A stretch of DNA of 9,567 nt from QHWK01 sp035315685 (GTDB lineage Bacteria; Acidobacteriota; Vicinamibacteria; Vicinamibacterales; CAVVIG01): NCBI GenBank assembly GCA_035315685.1, contig DATFXR010000437.1, forward strand, positions 1-9,567, read 5' to 3'. Both the position numbers and the translations under genes were made by a program. A model generated the notes under the pieces. The model made no database searches. It was not told the origin of the DNA and saw only the letters and a list, made by a program, of their open reading frames with translations. Shown here piece after piece: positions 1 to 5,357 of this stretch. Numbering within the stretch: the first letter of the stretch is position 1; each line of letters starts with the position of its first letter.

Positions 1-66
1 GGGAACTACGCGCTGCCGGACATTCTCCGCGGCGCGCGGTATCAGGAGAAGCAGGCTCCGCGCTGA
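1..66 (+). CDS. C-terminal end of an unidentified protein (left-truncated)
   Basis: Frame 1 is open from the first base to a TGA at 64-66 and gives a 21-residue tail that starts GNYALPDILRG and ends QEKQAPR. Codon use (GC-rich third positions) fits the neighbouring genes. The tail is hydrophilic and shows no recognisable motif, so the product cannot be named. The gene converges on the minus-strand SnoaL/VOC gene that ends at 101; the 34 bases between them begin a repeat-rich inverted-repeat zone. That the frame is coding is an inference from codon use and from its stopping just before a hairpin-forming repeat. Confidence 0.55.
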   Translation, partial: GNYALPDILRGARYQEKQAPR

Positions 67-93
67 GTGTAGTCGGTCATCAGTCCCAAGTCT

Positions 94-141
94 CAGGTCG
101 TCAGTCAGCCGACTGTTGACCTGCGACCTGTGACTGACGAC
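94..141. repeat. GTCAGT-rich inverted repeat, possible bidirectional terminator
   Basis: A perfect 11-base inverted repeat, gtcgtcagtca at 97-107 and tgactgacgac at 131-141, is separated by 23 bases. A second, overlapping pair, caggtcg (94-100) and cgacctg (124-130), can form an alternative stem. The whole 67-150 stretch is made of recurring GTC/CAGTC words. It lies between convergent genes, as a two-way terminator would, but has no T-run. It also encodes the last ~13 residues of the minus-strand gene. Word-like repeats of this kind are recalled from Acidobacteriota intergenic DNA, which needs a genome search to confirm. Confidence 0.6.
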
Positions 142-952
142 TCTCTGACCATTCGGTTTCTTCCGGCGCATCGGCGGGACTCTCGAAGAACAACTGATAG
201 CCGTCGGGATCCGGGACGCCCGTCACCCACATGCCGTTGCCGACGAACGGGCGCCGGGCGGGCACGCTCCGCGATGTGAACTCGCGGTACAGCGCGATCG
301 CGTCGTCGCACAGAAAGTATGTGGACACTCCTTCGCCGAGCCGGCCTGCCGGCGCGCAGGCGTGCGGGCCTTCTTTCCAGAACTCCTGCAGCATCACCGC
401 CGCCCCGCCGCGGCACAGCCAGCACCAGCGCAGCTTCCCTTCGTCGATCCAGCGGTGCGTCATCTCGAAGCCCAGGCCGTCGACATAGAAGCGTGCTGCG
501 ACGTCGATGCTCGTCACCATGAAGAACGGAACTGCCTGGCGCAGGTTCTCGTTCCGCGCGCCGAGCGCCGCCGCGACCAGCTCGGTGTCGAGATACTCGG
601 TGATCGCGCGCACAGTGCCGTCGGCCAGCTGAAAGATCCAGCAGTAGGTGTTGTTGTATGACTTTCCGGCCTTGGTCGTCGCCTCGCCACGCGCTTCGAC
701 GACGACGCAGTCCTCGTCGGCGAGAATGCGGGTCGTGGTGATCTTGATCATGTCGGTCAGCCGCTCGCGCAGCGGACCGAGCAGCTCGCCGAGCACCACG
801 TTCTTGCCATCGTAACTGCGCGACCAGTCCGTCGACCCGACGATCGTCCAGCGGACGTCGTCGGCGAGGATGGCGATGAACGGCCCGGGCTCGCCGCGCT
901 CGAGCTCGGCGAAGATCTGCCGCATCACGTGCTTGTTGTCGGTCGCTGTCAT
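101..952 (-). CDS. SnoaL-like (NTF2 fold) and VOC/glyoxalase fusion protein
   Basis: This is a 283-residue cytoplasmic protein with no signal peptide or membrane segment. Residues ~5-135 look like a SnoaL-like polyketide-cyclase/NTF2 domain: an N-terminal helix with a following DDVRWTIVGS strand, then FQLADGTVRAITEYLDTELV, the usual closing strand and helix. Residues ~138-259 look like a VOC (glyoxalase/bleomycin-resistance) module: VPFFMVTSIDVAARFYVDGLGF at its start and VTGVPDPDGYQLFFES at its end, which keeps the usual last-strand Glu (E257). The expected metal-ligand His of the first VOC strand is not evident. The start at 952 is preferred, with AAGAG four bases upstream, because the 11-residue extension to 985 is a read-through of a palindromic repeat. 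The C-terminal ~13 residues (SRQSQVAGQQSAD) come from another repeat and are probably not conserved. Substrate unknown; both folds bind small hydrophobic molecules. It is the last gene of the minus-strand row, 116 bases after the PLP enzyme. Confidence 0.85.
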   Translation of the reverse strand: MTATDNKHVMRQIFAELERGEPGPFIAILADDVRWTIVGSTDWSRSYDGKNVVLGELLGPLRERLTDMIKITTTRILADEDCVVVEARGEATTKAGKSYNNTYCWIFQLADGTVRAITEYLDTELVAAALGARNENLRQAVPFFMVTSIDVAARFYVDGLGFEMTHRWIDEGKLRWCWLCRGGAAVMLQEFWKEGPHACAPAGRLGEGVSTYFLCDDAIALYREFTSRSVPARRPFVGNGMWVTGVPDPDGYQLFFESPADAPEETEWSESRQSQVAGQQSAD

Positions 953-965
953 AACGCTCTTGCCG

Positions 966-983
966 GTCCGGCTAAAGCCGGAC
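966..983. repeat. Palindromic dispersed repeat (VRLKPDTT-coding type)
   Basis: The sequence gtccggctaaagccggac is a perfect 8-base inverted repeat with a 2-base loop. Read on the + strand with the bases that follow, it encodes VRLKPDTT, a peptide recalled as a frequent spurious translation in Vicinamibacteria-like Acidobacteriota genomes and taken here as a sign of a dispersed element. It lies 13 bases upstream of the SnoaL/VOC start codon and would form a tight hairpin in the mRNA leader. Confidence 0.65.
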
Positions 984-993
984 ACTACGACAC

Positions 994-1048
994 TGGGGCT
1001 AGGGGCTAGCTATCTCGCCACGCCGGCGGCAGCTAGTCCCCAGCCCCG
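994..1048. repeat. GGGGCTAG-type imperfect inverted repeat, terminator-like hairpin
   Basis: Bases 994-1011 (tggggctaggggctagct) pair with 1031-1048 (agctagtccccagccccg) over 18 positions: fifteen Watson-Crick pairs, two G-T pairs and one mismatch, with a 19-base loop. The left arm is itself a tandem repeat of GGGGCTA. It begins 20 bases beyond the stop of the class V aminotransferase-like gene and may end that transcript, although there is no clear T-run. The G-rich arm resembles the tract at 4879-4934. Confidence 0.6.
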
Positions 1049-1068
1049 AGCCGCCAGCCCCCCATCGA

Positions 1069-2310
1069 TCACGCCAGCGCGTTCAGCAGGCGGTCGATGT
1101 CGCGCATGTCGTTGTAAAACGACGGCGCGATGCGGATCCAGTACGGTGCGACGCGGACGTTGACCCGCGCCGCTTCCAGCTTGCGCGCGGCTTCGCGCGT
1201 GTCCCGGCTGGCAAAGGTCACGATTGGCGACGTGCTGTCGAGCGGTGTGGCTGCCGTGAATCCGAGACGGGGCATTTCCTGCTGCAGGCGCTTCAGCATC
1301 GGCTGCCGGTATTTCTGAATCTCCTCGACGCCGAGCCGCTGGAGGTAGGGCAGCGACACGCTGAGCGCCGCGGCGACCGCGTTCGCCACGGTGCCAAGCT
1401 CGAAGAACCCCGCCGCGTCGGCGCGCGGCTTCCACGTCACCGGCGCAGACGATTCGGGGTCGAACGGCGAGAGGTGAATGTCCACGTCCGCCGCCGACCG
1501 GTAACTCCAGTGTGGACGCTGAACGACCTTGCCCAGCAAATCGTCGCGGACGTAGAAGAAACCGAGACCGAAATCGCCCATCAGCCACTTGTAGGTGGCG
1601 CACGCCGCGAAATCGACATTGCTCGCACGCACGTCAATCGGCACGGCGCCGGCGGCCTGGATGATGTCGGCGTAGACGTAGGCCCCGTGAGCGTGCGCCA
1701 GGTCGCAGACCGCCTTCAGATCGTGCTGGAAGCCGTTGTACATCGACACCAGCGACAGCTCGACGAGCCGGGTCTTGCGATCGATCACGCGCTCGAGGTC
1801 GGCCATCTGGATCTTGCCGTCGCGCGGCGCCACCACCCGCAGGTCGAGCCCTTGCTTCTGGAGCTCCATCAGGTGAACGAGCGCGCCCTCGAAATGCAGC
1901 GTATCGGTCACCACGTTGCCGTCGAACTTCGTGATGCCGAGACATTCGACGACGAGGTTCTCGCCGGCGCTGGTATTCGGGATGTAACCGACTTCGGACG
2001 GCCTGGCGTTGATGAGCGCGGCGAAGGCGGCCCTCGGATCGATGCCGCCGCCGCCGCCAAACGGCGTAGTGGCGCCGACCGTGCCGCGACGGGTGACGAA
2101 GTCGCGATAGGCGTTTGCGGCGGCGACCGGCATCGGGTGGGTAAATGCGCCGCTGATATACGTGGTGCCGGGCGCGAACGCGAAGTCCGTTTTGCGCGGA
2201 AACGCGGCGGATCCCGCCGCTAACGCCGGCGCCGCGTTGGCATCGTCAATCGCCGCCGAGGCGGCGACAGCGCCCAGGCCGGTCAGCAATTCGCGTCGGT
2301 TCAGAGTCAT
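1069..2310 (-). CDS. Tat-exported class V aminotransferase-fold PLP enzyme (cysteine desulfurase/isopenicillin N epimerase-like)
   Basis: The 413-residue product begins with a twin-arginine signal, NRRELLTGLGAVAASAA (residues 4-20), followed by an Ala-rich cleavage region near residue 30. The rest is a fold-type I PLP enzyme of the aminotransferase class V family at full length. NTSAGENLV (112-120) is the phosphate-binding turn, YADIIQAAG (213-221) carries the Asp (D215) that binds the pyridine nitrogen, and ATYKWLMG (238-245) carries the Schiff-base lysine K241. WIRIAPSFYN (391-400) matches the C-terminal motif with the substrate-carboxylate Arg (R393). No catalytic Cys loop typical of NifS/SufS is apparent, so desulfurase activity is doubtful; epimerase-like or lyase activity is as likely. 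The start is supported by GGAG seven bases upstream. A GCC-repeat run encodes five glycines at residues 85-89. It follows the DUF1579-like gene by 46 bases. Confidence 0.9.
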   Translation of the reverse strand: MTLNRRELLTGLGAVAASAAIDDANAAPALAAGSAAFPRKTDFAFAPGTTYISGAFTHPMPVAAANAYRDFVTRRGTVGATTPFGGGGGIDPRAAFAALINARPSEVGYIPNTSAGENLVVECLGITKFDGNVVTDTLHFEGALVHLMELQKQGLDLRVVAPRDGKIQMADLERVIDRKTRLVELSLVSMYNGFQHDLKAVCDLAHAHGAYVYADIIQAAGAVPIDVRASNVDFAACATYKWLMGDFGLGFFYVRDDLLGKVVQRPHWSYRSAADVDIHLSPFDPESSAPVTWKPRADAAGFFELGTVANAVAAALSVSLPYLQRLGVEEIQKYRQPMLKRLQQEMPRLGFTAATPLDSTSPIVTFASRDTREAARKLEAARVNVRVAPYWIRIAPSFYNDMRDIDRLLNALA

Positions 2311-2328
2311 CGGTGCACTCCGGTTTCG

Positions 2329-2360
2329 GTAGCGCAGCGCTCCATGGCTGCCTGCGCTAC
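2329..2360. terminator. Hairpin spanning the stop codon of the upstream gene
   Basis: gtagcgcag at 2329-2337 and ctgcgctac at 2352-2360 form a perfect 9-base stem with a 14-base loop. The stem contains the TAG stop of the exported two-domain gene (2357-2359), and the Shine-Dalgarno of the next gene begins only 8 bases further on. No T-run follows. It could weaken read-through, stabilise an mRNA 3' end, or be a dispersed-repeat copy. Confidence 0.5.
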
Positions 2361-3268
2361 GGAAGGCCGCCTTTCGTGTAATGCGCGTCGCCGAGCCTCT
2401 TGAACGGTCCGCCGTCGATCGAGAATTCCTCGGTGATGTCGAACGCGGTGGCCGATCGCACGGCGATCACGCGCCGCAGCTGGTACATCGTGCCGTTCAC
2501 CTGCACTGGCGACGTCTGAAAGCTGATCGCAATCGGGCTGCGCCAGCTCGCCACGCTCACCAGCTCGACGCCGTCGGGCTTCCGCTCGACGAACGCCAGC
2601 GAATTGGTCTCCGGATCGAAGCCGATCGTCATCGTCTCGCGATACGCCTTCCCGCCCAGATCGCCTTCGATCGATCCAGCGACGAAGGCCGATGAACCGG
2701 ATCTCGTGAACGTCGCCGTGCCGCTGCGGCTGCCGGCGCTGAGCGGCGGATAGTCGCCGCCGACGTACTCGAACCTCCAGCGTCCGACAAAGTAGTCGAT
2801 GCGCTGCTCGACCTGCGGCTGCATCGCTTCCGCGCGTGGGCGCCGCTGCAGCGCCAGCGTGACGTCGAACTTCTGTGCGCCGACGGTCAACGTGCCGCCG
2901 CCTTTGGCCGTGTTGCCGTCGACGGTCAACTCGCTCGCCAGCGCGATCGTGCCGAGCTTCGACTCGTCCGCCGCTTCGATCGCAATCGTTTTCGGCCCGG
3001 TGACGGTCACCCGCTTCAGCGCGCTCTCGCTGGTCGCGTTCAACCCGTTGGTCGATCCGGCGTAGCCGTCGCCCTTTTTCACGAGCGTGACGATGATCGG
3101 GCTGGGATTGCCGGCCGACGCCGTCAGCGTGCCGCGCCAGTTGCCCGCGAACGGATCGGAAAGGGCAGGAGGGGCAGGCGTCTGCTGCGCTTGCGCAGGC
3201 TCCTGATCCGCGGCCGCTACGAGCGACAACGATGCGACGAACATGGCGATCATCACCGCTTGCAACAT
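2357..3268 (-). CDS. Exported two-domain beta-rich protein, DUF1579-like C-terminal domain
   Basis: A 303-residue protein with a Sec signal peptide (MLQAVMIAMFVASLSLVAAA, residues 1-20, cleavage near 20-30) and a Gln/Pro/Ala-rich linker to ~37. Domain 1 (~38-142) begins DPFAGNWRGTL and looks like a lipocalin-like beta-barrel repeat of secreted Acidobacteriota proteins. Domain 2 (~153-300) begins VEQRIDYFVGRWRFE and has SGTATFTRSGSSAFV, a second signature GFDPETNSLAFVERKPDG, and a closing TEEFSIDGGPFKR; this matches the general pattern of DUF1579-like proteins. No catalytic residues are evident, so a binding role is possible but unproven. The start at 3268 is chosen because AAGAGG lies six bases upstream and a signal peptide follows; the 40-residue extension upstream is Arg/Ser-rich antisense-like sequence. 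It follows the esterase by 19 bases, so the two are very likely co-transcribed. Confidence 0.82.
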   Translation of the reverse strand: MLQAVMIAMFVASLSLVAAADQEPAQAQQTPAPPALSDPFAGNWRGTLTASAGNPSPIIVTLVKKGDGYAGSTNGLNATSESALKRVTVTGPKTIAIEAADESKLGTIALASELTVDGNTAKGGGTLTVGAQKFDVTLALQRRPRAEAMQPQVEQRIDYFVGRWRFEYVGGDYPPLSAGSRSGTATFTRSGSSAFVAGSIEGDLGGKAYRETMTIGFDPETNSLAFVERKPDGVELVSVASWRSPIAISFQTSPVQVNGTMYQLRRVIAVRSATAFDITEEFSIDGGPFKRLGDAHYTKGGLP

Positions 3269-3274
3269 CGAGGA

Positions 3275-3280
3275 CCTCTT
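3275..3280 (-). promoter_or_regulatory. Shine-Dalgarno that fixes the start at 3268
   Basis: On the minus strand this reads AAGAGG, six bases before the ATG at 3268. It sits in the 19-base gap between the esterase stop and this start and supports the shorter, signal-peptide-bearing protein. Confidence 0.7.
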
Positions 3281-3287
3281 CGACCGG

Positions 3288-4841
3288 TCAATGCGGCTGC
3301 GACGTCGGCTTCGACGTCTTCCGATGCGTGTCGAAGAACTCGATGATCGCGGCGATGTTCGGCGCGACGACGTCGCTGTGCAGGCCACCTGGCACTTCGA
3401 TGTACTTGTGCTCGACGCCCAGCGCCTTCAGCTTTGCCACCATGGTCCGCGATCCGGAGACGTTCACGGTCGAGTCGTTGTCGCCGTGGACAACGATCTC
3501 CGGAACGCTTCGGATCCGATCGAGTGTGTCGGGCGCGCCGTTGCCGGAGATCGGCGCGATCGCGGCCCAGATGTCGGGATACTTCGGCGCGATCTTCCAC
3601 GTGCCGATGCCGCCCATCGAGTGGCCCATCAGATAGATCCGGTTCTCGTCGATCTTGTACTGCTGGCGGACGTGCTGCAGCACCTGCATCACGTCCTGCT
3701 CGCTCAAATCTTGCGTCCGCTTCGTGCTCGGATCGGCCGGCGGGTTGCCGAGGCCCCACCCGTACGATCCGTCGACGCGGTAGCCGAGCGGCGCAGCAAC
3801 GATATAGCCGTACGATTCGGCGAGCGGCGGCAGGACCTTGTTGTACCCGTCGAAGAAGGAATCCTCGGTGCCGCCGAGCCCGTGCAGCGCCACGATCAAC
3901 GGGTACGGCTTCGTGCCGGTGTACGACGTCGGCACATACATTCGATATGGGATGAGCTCCTTTGCGGCGTCGAGCCGATAGTGCCGCTTGAAGTCGCCGG
4001 TCTTGCCGGCGAACGGATCCTTTCCGCTGGTCGCGCTGGCCGCGACCGCCTCGGCGGCCGCGAGATCCTTGTCGGGATCGAACGTCCGCAGCTCGAGGCG
4101 GCCGCGGTTGACGTTCTGCATCCGATCGATCGGGAAGAGAATGTCGGCGCGGACGCTCTCGGGCGCCTTCTTCGCGTCGGCCTCGAGCCGCACCGTCAAC
4201 TCGTCGACGCCCTTGCGCAGCGCAACCATCAGCGCCGCGCCGCCGATCCGCTCGCCCTGGTTCGCCACGTCGACGGCCAGCAGGTACGGCCCATCGGAAA
4301 CGTCGCCAACGTCGAGATCGAGCGCGAACGGCGACTCGCGCAGATCGCGTGCGACGCCTTCGAACGTGCCGAGGTCCTTCACGACCGGCGGCTCCTGCGG
4401 CGGCTGATTCGGCGCCGGCAGCACGGGTCGTTTGCGCAGCGTCGCGTGTGCGGTGACGCTGTTCTGCAACGCGAGCGACGGCGCGTAGATCTGCTCGAGC
4501 CGCACGGTGTACGGCTTCGACGAGTCGACGACCACGCGCGTCGTGCGGAGGACGAGCGACGCCGAGTAGTCGGCCTCGTCGGTCCACGGGCGACCGTTCA
4601 GGAGCGACATGCCCTTCGCGTACAGACGGCGTAGTTCGCCGGTCCGCCCGAGCCGGCTGGCCTCGGCGATCTGCGCATCAATCGCGTCAATCTGCGCCTT
4701 CAGCTCGCCCTGCGGCTTTACCGTGTTCTTGCGTGTGGTGTAGCCCACCCGGACCGACGCGAGGCTCGTGAGCGCCTGCGGAAATGCGACGGCCGGCACG
4801 AGCGCGCACGACAACGCGACGACGATCACGCGGCTTCTCAT
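3288..4841 (-). CDS. Exported alpha/beta-hydrolase esterase (polyhydroxybutyrate depolymerase/feruloyl esterase-like) with a long N-terminal region
   Basis: A 517-residue protein with a Sec signal peptide (MRSRVIVVALSCALVPAVAF, cleavage near AFPQA at 19-23). Residues ~24-300 form a helical then beta-rich N-terminal region of unknown function, including a short helical stretch GELKAQIDAIDAQIAEASRL (45-64). The hydrolase domain (~300-507) has the oxyanion motif LIVALHGLGG (315-324), nucleophile elbow GHSMGG (406-411, S408), HGDNDSTV (452-459, probable acid D456) and GGLHSDV (485-491, H488), so the Ser-Asp-His triad is complete. Such domains hydrolyse carboxylic esters; natural substrate unknown. 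The start at 4841 is supported by AGGAG six bases upstream. The frame extends upstream to 4940, but that part translates a G-rich repeat into Pro/Ser-rich sequence and is rejected. Located in the periplasm or outside the cell by its signal. The next gene begins 19 bases downstream. Confidence 0.9.
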   Translation of the reverse strand: MRSRVIVVALSCALVPAVAFPQALTSLASVRVGYTTRKNTVKPQGELKAQIDAIDAQIAEASRLGRTGELRRLYAKGMSLLNGRPWTDEADYSASLVLRTTRVVVDSSKPYTVRLEQIYAPSLALQNSVTAHATLRKRPVLPAPNQPPQEPPVVKDLGTFEGVARDLRESPFALDLDVGDVSDGPYLLAVDVANQGERIGGAALMVALRKGVDELTVRLEADAKKAPESVRADILFPIDRMQNVNRGRLELRTFDPDKDLAAAEAVAASATSGKDPFAGKTGDFKRHYRLDAAKELIPYRMYVPTSYTGTKPYPLIVALHGLGGTEDSFFDGYNKVLPPLAESYGYIVAAPLGYRVDGSYGWGLGNPPADPSTKRTQDLSEQDVMQVLQHVRQQYKIDENRIYLMGHSMGGIGTWKIAPKYPDIWAAIAPISGNGAPDTLDRIRSVPEIVVHGDNDSTVNVSGSRTMVAKLKALGVEHKYIEVPGGLHSDVVAPNIAAIIEFFDTHRKTSKPTSQPH

Positions 4842-4847
4842 GGCAGA

Positions 4848-4852
4848 CTCCT
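4848..4852 (-). promoter_or_regulatory. Shine-Dalgarno that fixes the esterase start
   Basis: The minus strand reads AGGAG here, six bases before the ATG at 4841. This decides in favour of the signal-peptide start over the in-frame ATG at 4940, whose product would open with translated repeat DNA. Confidence 0.75.
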
Positions 4853-4878
4853 GCGGAGGAATGCTAGCTGAAAAGAGA

Positions 4879-4934
4879 GGGGACTGGGGACTGGGGCTGG
4901 GGGCTGGGGGCTGCGCTGGGGGCGGCTGGGAGCT
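4879..4934. repeat. Tandem GGGGACT/GGGGCT repeat tract with G-quadruplex potential
   Basis: The tract is a chain of short degenerate units (ggggact, ggggact, ggggct, gggggct, gggggct, then looser copies) on the + strand. It has six runs of four or five G's with 1-7 base spacers, enough for a G-quadruplex on the + strand; transcripts of the flanking minus-strand genes would carry the C-rich complement. It fills much of the 114-base gap between the cytochrome and esterase genes. Unit type and strand match the arm at 994-1005. Confidence 0.7.
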
Positions 4935-4955
4935 GGGCACCGGGCGCTGAGAAGA

Positions 4956-5357
4956 TCAGGGTTTCGGCGCAACCAACGTGATCGACTTGAGCGCCGCGGT
5001 CTCGCTCGGAAGATCGGCGGCTCCAGGCGGCATGTGCGCTCTGGCAAAGATGAACGCCATCAGGTCGCCGACTTCCGCCGGTTTCAGCGTTCCCGGCGCA
5101 TCCGCCGGCATCGTCGCCTGGATGCGATCGTACAGATCGCTGAGCGGCTGATCGGTCCACTCCTTGATGAAGTCTGCGTCGCCGAGCGCAGGCGCCTGGC
5201 CGCTGCCCGAGAGGTCCGCGGCGTGGCAGCTGGCGCACGCCTTCGAGTACGTCGACTCGCCACGCTTCGCCTGCGCGTCGCTGTAGACACCGTCCTGTGT
5301 CGTCCTGCTCTGGCCGACGAGCAGCATCGCTGCCGCCACCGCGACGAACCCCTTCAT
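4956..5357 (-). CDS. Small exported monohaem c-type cytochrome
   Basis: A 133-residue protein with a short signal peptide (MKGFVAVAAAMLLVG, residues 1-15). The haem-attachment motif CASCH lies at 41-45, with H45 as the proximal ligand; ATMPADAPGTLKPAEV (81-96) supplies the probable distal Met (M83) and is typical of class I cytochrome c. AFIFARAHMPPGA (101-113) is the usual C-terminal helix. It should carry electrons in the periplasm; its partner is not visible here. The start overlaps the stop of the phosphotransferase gene (ATGA at 5357-5354), which implies co-transcription and translational coupling. No strong Shine-Dalgarno is present, which fits coupling. Many similar small cytochromes serve periplasmic quinoprotein or other dehydrogenases, but none is encoded in this window. 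Confidence 0.9.
   Translation of the reverse strand: MKGFVAVAAAMLLVGQSRTTQDGVYSDAQAKRGESTYSKACASCHAADLSGSGQAPALGDADFIKEWTDQPLSDLYDRIQATMPADAPGTLKPAEVGDLMAFIFARAHMPPGAADLPSETAALKSITLVAPKP

Noticed and set aside
67..150. Possible CRISPR-like or tandem repeat array
   Set aside because: The GTC/CAGTC words vary in length and spacing and there are no unique spacers; it is an inverted repeat.
1474..2223. Open frame of 249 codons on the + strand opposite the PLP enzyme
   Set aside because: Antisense shadow of a clearly coding gene; composition is Val/Arg/His/Asp-rich and lacks domain patterns.
3269..3388. Forty-residue upstream extension of the two-domain exported protein
   Set aside because: It is Arg/Ser-rich, overlaps the end of the esterase gene, and would bury the signal peptide.
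3243..4634. Long open frame (463 codons) on the + strand opposite the esterase
   Set aside because: It is antisense to a gene with a full catalytic triad and a signal peptide; its product is Arg-rich with no domain, as expected of an antisense frame in GC-rich DNA.
4842..4940. Upstream extension of the esterase to an ATG at 4940
   Set aside because: It translates the G-rich repeat into Pro/Ser-rich sequence, while the start at 4841 has a good AGGAG and begins a signal peptide.
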